A DNA stretch of 37,449 nt from an uncultured Verrucomicrobiota bacterium. GTDB lineage: Bacteria > Verrucomicrobiota > Verrucomicrobiia > Limisphaerales > UBA9464. Below the pieces are notes generated by a model, which searched no databases, was not told where the DNA came from, and saw nothing but the letters and a program-made list of their open reading frames with translations. The stretch spans positions 1 to 37,449 of the forward strand of contig CAIXUG010000007.1 in NCBI GenBank assembly GCA_903922605.1, written 5' to 3'. How positions within the stretch are numbered: position 1 is the first letter of the stretch; each line of letters begins with the position of its first letter. The translations under genes were made by a program, and so were the position numbers. Positions 1 through 6,682 of the stretch are shown here, in pieces.

Positions 1-201
1 AGTGCGGAAATTGAAGTGAACTCCGTGAAGATTACCCTGCATTTGATTCCCGGATACACTTACAAAATACAAACAACTACGGATGCAGGAAATACTTGGA
101 CTGATGTAGAAAATGGGATTCTAGCTATCAACGAGACTTTGGTTAGGACGTTTAATGTCATCAGCAACACTCAATGGTTTCGTGTGGTTCAGGTCAATTG
201 A
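1..201 (+). CDS. C-terminal fragment of an exported protein with a Verrucomicrobia-type repeat module
   Basis: The reading frame is open from the first base of the window (S-A-E-I-E precedes the first possible start, GTG at 16), so this is the 3' end of a gene that begins outside. The visible 66 residues include 'PGYTYKIQTTTDAGNTWTDV', which resembles the beta-rich module 'G..Y.lqaStdL..W..l...' often found at the ends of large exported proteins in Verrucomicrobiota. The same type of module is seen in the metallo-beta-lactamase-fold protein at 22289-23395 ('NYRLEASTNLQDWLPL'). Composition is AT-rich like the rest of the left end. It is followed by a clear intrinsic terminator. The function of the whole protein cannot be told from this piece. 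Confidence 0.55.
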   Translation, partial: SAEIEVNSVKITLHLIPGYTYKIQTTTDAGNTWTDVENGILAINETLVRTFNVISNTQWFRVVQVN

Positions 202-263
202 ACATTTGACTGCGGTTTAAATAAATGTTCCAATTCGAGTGGTTACAAGTTGTTTGAAAATAG

Positions 264-301
264 AACTCAATTTTCCGAAAGGAAGATTGAGTTTTTGTTT
301 T
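264..301 (+). terminator. Rho-independent terminator after the partial gene
   Basis: A 13-bp stem (264-276 with 281-293, one G-U pair) closes a GAAA tetraloop (277-280). It is followed directly by TTTGTTTTT-like sequence. It lies 62 bp after the stop codon of the leftmost gene and faces the right way to end its transcript. Confidence 0.85.
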
Positions 302-640
302 AGGATCAAACCATTAATCTACAATTCCATTTGGCGCAATAAAACGCAGCATGTTTTGCGGGTTTCATTTTGAAATCCATAACTTAACGATTCAGTAATG
401 GAGATCAATCAATAATAACCCAATTTTCCGTCAATCTCATTTGTCTGATCGAGACCCATTAGTGATTTGTTATACATTACACATGGGAAAATCGCGGCAT
501 ATCTACGGTCAAAAATGGAAATGTTACACAGACATTTGTGTTAATCTGTATATACGATTTCAAGGTTAAAAAATGAAAACCGACAATAAAGCCACCTAGA
601 GCAAAACATTTTCTGAAATCTTGAGCCAAGTTCAGAACCA
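302..640. other. AT-rich intergenic stretch, no gene seen
   Basis: About 340 bases with stops in all frames and no recognisable RNA or repeat. It separates the plus-strand terminator at 264-301 from the minus-strand terminator at 642-673, so the two flanking units converge here. Confidence 0.5.
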
Positions 641-641
641 A

Positions 642-673
642 AAAACCGCCAGAAGTTTCCCAATGGCGGTTTT
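642..673 (-). terminator. Rho-independent terminator after the small coiled-coil gene
   Basis: A perfect 10-bp stem (642-651 and 664-673) has a 12-base loop. Read on the minus strand it ends in TGGCGG followed by six T residues. It starts 4 bp after the stop of the 90-residue ORF at 677-949, so it ends the replication-protein transcript. The A/T arms would also allow weaker termination from the other side. Confidence 0.8.
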
Positions 674-676
674 CGA

Positions 677-949
677 TTATTTGTTCTTTCGACGGGCGGC
701 GTCCGTTTCTCGCTTGTGCTTGGCTCGTTGATTGAGCTTCCGACGCAAATCTCCTGTTTTTTGAATTCTCGTCCGAAGTTTGGAGATTTCATCGGCGTAC
801 CGGTCAGCCTGAGCGTCCGACTCGTTGAGCATTCCATGGAGAGTGAATCGACGAAGGATTTGGTAAGCGCGGATAAACTCAGCCAAGCCCCGCTTCATCT
901 GTTCCAAGGCCAAATTGAATTCCTCGTCTGTGATTGCGTCCTTATTCAT
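677..949 (-). CDS. Small charged coiled-coil protein coupled to the HUH-like gene
   Basis: Ninety residues, strongly charged and helical by eye. The N-terminal half is acidic ('NKDAITDEEFNLALEQMKRG'), while the C-terminal third is very basic ('RRKLNQRAKHKRE'), which suggests nucleic-acid or protein contact. The start ATG (947-949) overlaps the stop of the upstream gene as ATGA. GAGGA sits 7 bases before it inside the upstream reading frame, so it is probably translated by coupling. A strong terminator follows. I do not recognise the family. From its position it may be an accessory factor of the upstream replication/nicking protein, but that is inference. Confidence 0.6.
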   Translation of the reverse strand: MNKDAITDEEFNLALEQMKRGLAEFIRAYQILRRFTLHGMLNESDAQADRYADEISKLRTRIQKTGDLRRKLNQRAKHKRETDAARRKNK

Positions 950-1530
950 TCAGCTTCCTCCGTCCCGGCAAGTTGGCGAAGGGCTTCGGAAACCTGCGTA
1001 TCTCGGAGTTTACGCTTCAGAAAATGAATCGGTGGAGAATAGCAAGTATTTGGGATGGCACTGAGTTCTAGTAGATACTTTAACCAGCCTTTGTCGCGAT
1101 AGGCCGCGTAATCGCTTACTCCATGCTTCCAATTCTTTCCCATCCATTCCGTCAAATCCAAAAGGGAGTGAAATGAATTCTCCGATCCTCGTAAGTAATG
1201 AAACTCCGGCGTCGCATCCATTAAGACGAAATGCGCGTGCATTCGCTCGTTTTCGTCATATTCCCAGCGCCAATAGACTGGAACATTTTTCCAGTCGTAT
1301 TCCCCATTTAGGTGCCAATTTAGTTTGGAGAATAGATCTTTGACCAAATCGTTTTTGATATCTAGAAATCTTTGTCTGAAGGTCAGAGTTCCTGTAACTT
1401 TCCATCCTTCACCACATGGAGGGAATCCTTCGATCTCCAAAAGCCAAGTCGAATCAGGGTGAACCCATACGGTGTTGCTGTTGCTGTTGCTGTTGCTGCT
1501 GACACTTTTCGTTGTATTTGAATTTCTCAT
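946..1530 (-). CDS. Probable HUH-type rolling-circle replication or nicking protein
   Basis: 194 residues. Three features in the right order resemble HUH endonuclease Rep proteins. These are a strand with 'TGTLTF' (about 46-51, motif 1-like), 'HAHFVL' (98-103, the histidine-hydrophobic-histidine metal site of motif 2), and 'YAAYRDKGWLKYLLE' (141-155, tyrosine and lysine spacing like motif 3, with Y144 or Y152 as candidate nucleophile). Proteins of this family nick DNA and start rolling-circle replication or transfer of plasmids, phages and satellites. The N terminus holds a low-complexity Ser-Asn stretch from a hexanucleotide repeat, so the exact start is uncertain. The only ATG in this frame before the motif is at 1528-1530, with no clear Shine-Dalgarno. 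It forms an overlapping pair with the 90-residue gene. The family call rests on motifs only. Confidence 0.55.
   Translation of the reverse strand: MRNSNTTKSVSSNSNSNSNTVWVHPDSTWLLEIEGFPPCGEGWKVTGTLTFRQRFLDIKNDLVKDLFSKLNWHLNGEYDWKNVPVYWRWEYDENERMHAHFVLMDATPEFHYLRGSENSFHSLLDLTEWMGKNWKHGVSDYAAYRDKGWLKYLLELSAIPNTCYSPPIHFLKRKLRDTQVSEALRQLAGTEEAE
1474..1497. repeat. Four GTTGCT hexanucleotide units
   Basis: Four perfect tandem copies of GTTGCT, followed by another GCT, lie inside the 5' end of the HUH-like gene and encode Ser-Asn repeats there. Because the unit is 6 bases, gain or loss changes protein length but not frame. In another frame the same DNA would encode poly-Gln. Confidence 0.8.
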
Positions 1531-1763
1531 TATATTTAATGCTCATTTTTAATGGAAAGGACTTTCGCGTCGTACTGGCGCTACTTCTCATCCTCGATAT
1601 TCTAAACCACTTTAGGGTGAAGTTCGGGAATACCGATAACTGTCTCTTAAGGGGATCAGAAAATTGTTCCATCGTTCAATAAGTAGGAGTTTAAATGTTC
1701 AATCGCTCAAAAAAGTGAAAATGTGTCTCGGTTCGTCTGTATGTCATTCGGAAACGAATAAAT

Positions 1764-2072
1764 GCACTTTTGGCCCAACGCGAACGGCAGTTGATTAGCG
1801 AGCGGACGAAGGCAGGTCTGGCCGTGGCCAAGCAACGCGGGCCGAAATTTGGCAATCCGCCCCACATTCTGCGCTGCAAAGCGCCCAGACAGCCATTCAG
1901 GCCCGCTAGAAGTGGTTTGTGACTGAGGCGCTAGAGGCCATCGGTTAAATTCAAGGCACGGGCCGTTCAAGCCTGAATCGAATTGCGGATTGTCTGAACA
2001 AGCGAGGGGGAGACAGCGCGAGGCGGACGCTGGACTGCTACAGCCGTTAAGCGCGTGCTCGAATCGCACTAA
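1764..2072 (+). pseudogene. Relic of a serine recombinase (resolvase/invertase) C-terminal half
   Basis: Translation from 1764 gives 'ALLAQRERQLISERTKAGLA' followed by 'VAKQRGPKFGNP', the classic end of a resolvase/invertase catalytic domain (E-R-x-L-I-S-E-R-T-K-A-G-L). Further on, the same frame reads 'TAIQAR', 'EALEAI' and 'SSLNRIADCLNKRG', with stop codons in between at about 1906 and 1947. After a frameshift at about 2010 the reading is 'ETARGGRWTATAVKRVLESH' and a stop at 2072, which is the usual helix-turn-helix end of this family. The N-terminal catalytic half is missing. The relic is GC-richer than the surrounding element, so it came from a different source. It is a dead gene, probably left by an older mobile element. 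Confidence 0.85.
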
Positions 2073-2145
2073 CGAATTACCCGCGATCTGCGCGTTAGAC
2101 CATTTACGGGGTTTCTGATTGAATCTTGGAACAAGACACCAAGGC

Positions 2146-2173
2146 AAAGAAAAACCCGACCAATGGCCGGGTT
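2146..2173 (-). terminator. Rho-independent terminator after the winged-helix-like gene
   Basis: On the minus strand AACCCGGCC pairs with GGTCGGGTT (one G-U pair) around a short loop, followed by TTTCTTT. It lies about 45 bp beyond the stop of the gene ending at 2216 and fits the end of the integrase-linked transcript. Confidence 0.75.
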
Positions 2174-2215
2174 GAATTGTCCAGAAGCGCCGATCCATTT
2201 CCTGAACCGGTTAAA

Positions 2216-2698
2216 TCATTTTTTTGCGGCTGCTACGGTCAGAGTTTGATTCTGCTTCAACTTGTAAAGCTTGGCTTTCTTGCCAGCGGCTCGGGTGCTG
2301 TTCGGATCTTCCGTGATTTCGAGCTTCTTTTTCTGCGCCTCAAGCACCGGCTTAAATTGCGTCGGGGTCATCTTCGTCTCCTCCGCAATCTGCTTCAATG
2401 ACTTGGGTTCACCGGTCAACACCGGATTCAGCCGGCTCACCTTCTCGGCTTCGCTCATGTTGACCCGCTTGGGCTTGGTTCCCGTCTCCGGCTTCGTCTC
2501 CGCTTTCGGAGCCAATGCGGCGGCCAATTCAGCATTTAACGCTTCCAAATCAGCTTCGGCCTTTGCGATCTTTTCGAGAATCGAACCAACTCCCTTTGTT
2601 TGGAGTGCTGCCCAATCCCTTTGAAGTTGCTTCACCTTATCCAAGGAGAATTCATTCACGATGGTGGCGGCTTCGGGGGTGTTTGCTTCGCTGCTCAT
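2216..2698 (-). CDS. Coiled-coil protein with a winged-helix-like C terminus, next to the integrase
   Basis: From the ATG at 2698 the protein has 160 residues. A longer TTG start at 2779 is possible but would abut the integrase stop. The first half is helical and heptad-like ('LEKIAKAEADLEALNAELAA'), followed by a Lys/Thr/Pro-rich linker. Then comes a compact segment 'SLKQIAEETKMTPTQFKPVL', which looks like the recognition part of a helix-turn-helix, and after that a basic beta-wing-like tail. The layout suggests a DNA-binding accessory or structuring protein of the element. It follows the integrase by 84 bp and ends before a clear terminator. I do not recognise a named family. Confidence 0.55.
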   Translation of the reverse strand: MSSEANTPEAATIVNEFSLDKVKQLQRDWAALQTKGVGSILEKIAKAEADLEALNAELAAALAPKAETKPETGTKPKRVNMSEAEKVSRLNPVLTGEPKSLKQIAEETKMTPTQFKPVLEAQKKKLEITEDPNSTRAAGKKAKLYKLKQNQTLTVAAAKK

Positions 2699-2782
2699 TT
2701 GCTTTATTCGATTTGTGTGTTTTTGAATTGTATCTTGGTGACGTGTAGAGCTGTACGGCTTCAATCTATCAATCGTCAATTG

Positions 2783-3943
2783 TTATTTTGAAAGCATGTT
2801 CCAAAAAGTGTCCAAGTTCTCTTTGGAGGTCGGGCGCATATAGTATTTCTTCGATGTTTCCTTGTCATGCCCATAGCGGAATTCCACCAGTTGCCAGTCC
2901 TTAACCTTGGCGTAAAACATGGACACACTGGTATGTCGCAATCCATCGGACACCCACTCCAGATGCAGTTTATTCTTAATTTCGGCGCGAAACAACGTCG
3001 CTTGATGTTTTGCGAACTTCGGGACCAACGGCATATCCGGGAAATATTCCTTACGGTGCTTGAGGTATTCCATGACTGAGCTTTCCGCGTGGATATACCT
3101 TGCGCCGGTTTTTCCCCGTGCATCCACGGAAATCTCGGATGTTTCAAAATTGACGTCGGCCCAAGTCATCCGGTAGCATTCGGACGGTCTGGCACCAACC
3201 CAAGTTGCCAATGCAAAGAAACTGGCCATATGCGGCAAATGCTGTTCCGTATATTCTAGCATCCGTCGAATGTCCTGAACACTGTAAATCTGAATCTCCG
3301 TTTCCTTGACTGCAATTTCAATTCCCTTGGCGGGGTTAGGAATCGCAATCTTCTTTTTCTCAATCAGCCATTTGTAAAACATGCTAACATATAGCAAATA
3401 CCGACGCTTGGTCTGTCCGCCAGTGCCTTCTTTTTCGGAAATGGCAGTTTCAACCATTGCCTGTGTGACTTCGTTGCATTTGAGTTTCCCCCAATGACTA
3501 TTGATCCAACCGCAATAGGATTTGCAGTCCCGAAGTGCTCCCTTGGTAATTGGTTTTAATTTGTTTTCCGCCTTGTAAAGAAACCACTCATTGACAAGCG
3601 ATTCAACTTCGGGATAAGCAATAAATGATTGTTTTGCCTGTTCCTCTTTGAACCGGTTAAGAACAGATTCAATTGTAATGCCGGGCGGTAACCCATCTTC
3701 CAAATTCTTCAATCGGATATTCTCAGCATCCGATTTCATTCTAAGCCCAATTGAGCCATTATTTAAAAACTTAGCTCCGATTTCATCGGACAGTTTCAAG
3801 GCTTCGTTTTCGGAAGTCCGCTTAAATTGTGTATTCATCCCATGATGACGGGAACGGCAATCAATCATATAGATTGTTTTTCCACGTTGAGAATATTTTG
3901 TGACTCTAGGGAATGATTTTCTGATTAGTTTTAGTTTAGTCAT
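2783..3943 (-). CDS. Tyrosine recombinase/integrase
   Basis: 386 residues from ATG 3943, which has AGGA 9 bases upstream (a GTG at 3961 gives six more residues). There is an N-terminal arm and SAM-like core-binding region (about 105-215), then a catalytic domain. Visible catalytic residues are R252 in 'GARPSE', K278 in 'RGKTGAR', R336 in 'DGLRHT' (the first box histidine is replaced by Asp), H359 in 'YGHD', and the nucleophile Y367 or Y368 in 'KKYYMR'. All residues expected for strand exchange are present, so the enzyme may be active. It sits at the right edge of the AT-rich left segment, near the change to GC-rich DNA, as expected for the integrase of an inserted element. The 216-bp gap to the next gene should contain an attachment site, but no duplicate is visible inside the window. 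Confidence 0.9.
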   Translation of the reverse strand: MTKLKLIRKSFPRVTKYSQRGKTIYMIDCRSRHHGMNTQFKRTSENEALKLSDEIGAKFLNNGSIGLRMKSDAENIRLKNLEDGLPPGITIESVLNRFKEEQAKQSFIAYPEVESLVNEWFLYKAENKLKPITKGALRDCKSYCGWINSHWGKLKCNEVTQAMVETAISEKEGTGGQTKRRYLLYVSMFYKWLIEKKKIAIPNPAKGIEIAVKETEIQIYSVQDIRRMLEYTEQHLPHMASFFALATWVGARPSECYRMTWADVNFETSEISVDARGKTGARYIHAESSVMEYLKHRKEYFPDMPLVPKFAKHQATLFRAEIKNKLHLEWVSDGLRHTSVSMFYAKVKDWQLVEFRYGHDKETSKKYYMRPTSKENLDTFWNMLSK

Positions 3944-4159
3944 AAGCAAGCATCCTATCACATGTTTGATGTCCTACGCAATGTCTCAATAATGACACAT
4001 TCACTTTTCTTCGCTGTTGCCTGCCTTCCCATCTTCCCGCAGTTTCTCGCCGCCAGAAAACTTGTGACCGACTTGTGACCAAAACTGCATATTCGTCAGC
4101 CGGTGACTTGTGTAACAGGCTGAAAAGCAAGCACATGGAAACATTAACTGAGCAAAACG

Positions 4160-4771
4160 ATGTCTGAGTCGAAGGAAGATTCACCGTTGGACCGTCTGTG
4201 GAAGGAGTACGCGCTTTCCTTCCGCGAGTTCGACGATCTCACGCTCGCGCGCTGGTGCGCCCAGACGCTGGGGCAGCTGCACGGCCGCGTCTGGCGGCTG
4301 TCGCATCCGCTGGTCGGGGCCTACCGGCTGGCAGCCCAGCTGGCCCATGACCGCCAGGTCTGGCTGAAGCGGCTCGTGAACATGCCCGCCGGCTACCTCG
4401 AAGCCCCCTGCTGCCGCGCACCGATCCTGCCGCTCTTCACCCGCGACATCGCCGACAACGGGCTCATCTGCCAGCACTGCGGCGAGAGCTGCCAGGCGTT
4501 TGTCGATTTGCCTGCGGACCTGCAGAACAAATTCCGGCTCTGGGCCGAATCCTACCGGCCCGTCCACGACGTTGCCCATTGGGACGACAAGCGCCGTAAG
4601 AAGGTCCGTGACTACGACGCCGCGTTTGAGAACGCCGCGCAGCAGGCCGAAAAACTTCTCGCCGATGCTGCGCACGATCTCGTGCCGATCCTGCTCGACC
4701 ATCATCCGGCCGCCGTCTGGGAGGATCAGGACGAGTGTCTGGAGGTCCGTCCCGAGGACATCTCCCTTTGA
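4160..4771 (+). CDS. Conserved hypothetical protein with a Cys-rich zinc-binding motif
   Basis: 203 residues, soluble by eye. The middle carries two cysteine pairs, 'APCCRAP' and 'ICQHCGESC', about 22 residues apart, suggesting a small zinc knuckle. The flanks are helical and rich in Trp, Leu and Arg. It is the first gene of the GC-rich backbone right of the integrated element. GAGGA inside its last codons may serve the next gene, whose possible TTG start at 4768 overlaps this stop. I do not recognise a family with known function. Confidence 0.65.
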   Translation: MSESKEDSPLDRLWKEYALSFREFDDLTLARWCAQTLGQLHGRVWRLSHPLVGAYRLAAQLAHDRQVWLKRLVNMPAGYLEAPCCRAPILPLFTRDIADNGLICQHCGESCQAFVDLPADLQNKFRLWAESYRPVHDVAHWDDKRRKKVRDYDAAFENAAQQAEKLLADAAHDLVPILLDHHPAAVWEDQDECLEVRPEDISL

Positions 4772-4776
4772 GCGCA

Positions 4777-5409
4777 ATGCTGACGCCGACGCGCTTCCGC
4801 AAGATCATCTGCGTGCTGCTGGTGCTGTGCGGGATTGCCCTCGTGGTGCTCGTGGCCCTCGTGGCCAGCTTTGACTGGCTGGTGAAGCGCTCGATGATGC
4901 TTGCCTTGAGCCGCGCGACCGGCGGCGACGTCCAGATCGAGCGGGTGCAGGTCGGCTTCCGGCAGGGAATGTTCCACGTCGAACAATTGCGCCTCCTCAA
5001 TCCGCCCGCGTTTGGCGGCGGCCCGATGCTCGATTTGCCGGAGTTCTACGTGGCCTACGACCAGGCCTCGGCCGTCACCAACGCGCTGCACCTGAAGGAA
5101 GTCCGCGTGAACCTGGCTGAAATCGGCATCGTGATCGACGCCCAGGGGCGTACCAATCTTCTGTCGCTGGGCCGCGGCCTGCAGAAGCTGTCGGACTCGC
5201 AGACGAACAAGCTGTCCAAGCTGAACTTCACCGGCATCGACAAGCTGACCGTCACCCTGGGGCAGGTGACCACGGTGGACCTGCGCCAGCCCGGCCACAC
5301 CAACGTGATCCGCCTTGGCCTGCGCAACGAGGTGCTCCGCAACGTGCGCACCGAGGCCGACCTCATGCCGCTGGTCATCAAGCTCCTCCTCAGCGGCAAC
5401 CTGAAATAG
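4777..5409 (+). CDS. Membrane-anchored AsmA-like protein
   Basis: 210 residues from ATG 4777. A TTG at 4768 with GAGGA 9 bases upstream, overlapping the previous stop as TTGA, is an equally good start. A single N-terminal membrane segment ('KIICVLLVLCGIALVVLVAL') is followed by 'GGDVQIERVQVGFRQG' and 'LRLLNPPAFGGG'. The latter is the N-terminal pattern of AsmA/DUF748-type proteins ('i.l..l.l.NP.gf'), which are long, inner-membrane-anchored proteins linked to envelope lipid transport. This one is short and holds only the first part of such a fold. It probably forms an operon with the Cys-rich protein upstream. The exact role is unknown. Confidence 0.65.
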   Translation: MLTPTRFRKIICVLLVLCGIALVVLVALVASFDWLVKRSMMLALSRATGGDVQIERVQVGFRQGMFHVEQLRLLNPPAFGGGPMLDLPEFYVAYDQASAVTNALHLKEVRVNLAEIGIVIDAQGRTNLLSLGRGLQKLSDSQTNKLSKLNFTGIDKLTVTLGQVTTVDLRQPGHTNVIRLGLRNEVLRNVRTEADLMPLVIKLLLSGNLK

Positions 5410-5787
5410 GTCCGCTGGGAAGAGGGTGGGGTCATCCTCCGCTCTTCGGCGAAAATGGACGCTGGAGTTGCCGGAAGCGCGGACCGATCACCCTCAGGGC
5501 CACCCCGCTTCCCCCCTCTACCGAGGGGAGAGAATCCACGACCCAAAGCCGCGAATTGTGGCCCTGAACCCTCTTTTCGTAAGTCCTTGGAAATCAGCGC
5601 ATCGTCGGGAGGGTTCATGGGTAATGAGGGTGAGGGGAAAGGAGACTCGCCTGCTTCAAGGCCCCACCCGCTCGCAATCCGAGCGGCCCATCCTGGCTCG
5701 GCCGCAAAATTTCAATAACCACTCAAATCGGCGGGAAAACGTTTCCGCGATTGCCGCGACGGCTCCAAAACCGTTACAAACCGCCCG
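5410..5787. other. Intergenic region without a convincing gene
   Basis: 378 bases between the AsmA-like and RodZ-like genes. Open frames cross it on both strands, but they lack family resemblance and have odd Pro/Arg/Ser-rich translations, as expected from GC-rich noncoding DNA. Runs such as CCCTCTACCGAGGGG and GAGGGTGAGGGG look like short degenerate repeats. No RNA or promoter could be called with confidence. Confidence 0.5.
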
Positions 5788-6297
5788 ATGCCTACCGTCG
5801 GTGAACAATTCCGGGCCGAGCGCGAGCGCCAAAAGCTCACGATCCATCAGGTCGCGGATGCCACCAACATCAAGACCGACCACGTCCGCGCGCTGGAAGA
5901 CAGCAACTGGGCGGCCTTTGCCGCGCCCGTGTACATCCGCAGCTTCGCGCGCAACTACGCGCGCCACCTGAAGCTCGATCCGACGGTACTGGTGGCCGCC
6001 CTCGAGGCCGAGCTCGGCCAGACGGCCGACTACGCCGGCCCGCCCAGCCTGGAGCGCCGCGAAAAGGGGCCGCTTGACGCCGTGATGCTGCTGCTCTCGC
6101 GCGTGAAGTGGCAGTGGGTGTTCCCGGTGGTGCTCGTGGCCGGCCTGATTCTGGTCGGCTACTGGGCCGTGAACGCCTGGAAGCAGAAGGCCAACCGCGA
6201 CCCTCTGAGCGGCCTGGGCAGCGGCCTCTACCAGCCGAAGAAGACCGGTGCGGGCACACTGCCCCTGCCGACCAACGCCCCGGCCGGCCGGCACTAA
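5788..6297 (+). CDS. RodZ-like helix-turn-helix membrane protein (short form)
   Basis: 169 residues. The N-terminal 70 match the HTH_25 domain of RodZ-type proteins: 'GEQFRAERERQKLTIHQVAD' followed by 'IKTDHVRALE' and 'YIRSFARNYARHL'. A membrane segment lies at about 108-128 ('WVFPVVLVAGLILVGYWAV'), followed by a short Gly/Pro-rich tail. RodZ links the MreB cytoskeleton to cell-wall synthesis; its HTH binds MreB rather than DNA. The C-terminal beta domain (DUF4115) of full-length RodZ is absent here, so this may be a shortened RodZ or a related membrane regulator. It stands alone, with repeats and a tRNA downstream. Confidence 0.75.
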   Translation: MPTVGEQFRAERERQKLTIHQVADATNIKTDHVRALEDSNWAAFAAPVYIRSFARNYARHLKLDPTVLVAALEAELGQTADYAGPPSLERREKGPLDAVMLLLSRVKWQWVFPVVLVAGLILVGYWAVNAWKQKANRDPLSGLGSGLYQPKKTGAGTLPLPTNAPAGRH

Positions 6298-6332
6298 AGG
6301 GTGCGTGAAGCACCACGGGAGAGAGCGGAACT

Positions 6333-6419
6333 AAACCGCTGATCCACACTGATCTACGCTGATAAATTGCGTTCGGATGCCCTTGCATCAGTGCCGATTA
6401 GTGTGGATCAGTGGTTTAA
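6333..6419. repeat. Imperfect inverted repeat, family copy 1
   Basis: Left arm 6333-6363 (AAACCGCTGATCCACACTGA...) and right arm 6389-6419 are reverse complements over about 31 bp with about 5 differences, mostly of the kind that still allow G-U pairs. A second member of the same family lies at 19099-19183. Each arm is itself built of ~9-bp units of the type (C)CACTGAT. It follows the RodZ-like gene and could form a long stem in its transcript. Confidence 0.8.
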
Positions 6420-6501
6420 AAATCTCTGGCCATCGGCGGCTGCCGGAACAAACTCGTTGCCGGGTCGGAGTCCGCTCATTAGCTTCCGCGCCGTCCTACG
6501 T

Positions 6502-6578
6502 GCGCGGGTAGCTCAACTGGATAGAGCGTCGGTCTCCGAAGCCGAAGGTTGTGGGTTCAACTCCCGCCCCGCGCACCA
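6502..6578 (+). tRNA. tRNA-Arg (anticodon CCG)
   Basis: All arms are visible. The acceptor stem pairs GCGCGGG (6502-6508) with CCCGCGC (6568-6574). The D arm is GCTC/GAGC. The anticodon stem has loop CTCCGAA (6534-6540), giving CCG at 6536-6538. The T arm has loop TTCAACT. The discriminator A is followed by an encoded CCA (6576-6578). It reads the arginine codon CGG. It lies 48 bp before a guanidine-III riboswitch on the same strand with no terminator visible in between. Confidence 0.95.
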
Positions 6579-6610
6579 TTTTCCGCCAGTTTCCAGGCCA
6601 ATTTAAGCAC

Positions 6611-6667
6611 GCCGTCACCCGACGGCCCGGACGAGGTGCGCCGTACCCGGTGAGGACAAGACGACGC
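6611..6667 (+). promoter_or_regulatory. Guanidine-III (ykkC-III) riboswitch controlling gdx
   Basis: Bases 6627-6667 closely follow the guanidine-III aptamer: P1 arms CCGG (6627-6630) and CCGG (6647-6650), the conserved ACGAGGTGCGCCGTACC loop (6631-6647), and a downstream GAGGACAAGACGACGC (6652-6667). The last of these can form the pseudoknot by pairing ACGACGC with GCGCCGT (6638-6644, one mismatch). The aptamer senses free guanidinium and turns on exporter genes. A perfect 6-bp hairpin GCCGTC-ACCC-GACGGC (6611-6626) sits directly 5' of P1 and may stack on it. The GGAG ribosome site of gdx (6671-6674) is only 3 bases after the aptamer, in a small hairpin CGATG/CATCG (6667-6681) that shares a base with the pseudoknot. 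Control of translation initiation is therefore likely. The class call comes from remembered consensus plus the matching downstream gene. Confidence 0.92.
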
Positions 6668-6682
6668 GATGGAGAACATCGT

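Noticed and set aside
677-949. Antitoxin or toxin pair with the HUH-like protein
   Set aside because: Overlap and small size would fit, but neither protein shows toxin or antitoxin motifs; an accessory role is the safer description.
1454-1672. 72-residue ORF with poly-Gln tract
   Set aside because: It overlaps the start of the HUH-like gene in another frame; the Gln run is a reading of the GTTGCT repeat and the rest has no support.
4060-4081. Tandem ACTTGTGACC copies next to the integrase as attachment site
   Set aside because: The two copies touch each other and no copy is found at another possible element edge in the window, so they cannot be called att sites.
5426-5971. Long open frames between the AsmA-like and RodZ-like genes
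   Set aside because: Low-complexity Arg/Ser/Pro translations, overlap with the RodZ-like gene in another frame, no family resemblance.
6502-6578. tRNA-Arg as integration target of the left element
   Set aside because: It lies 2.5 kb from the integrase with backbone genes in between, is intact, and no duplicated 3' end was seen.
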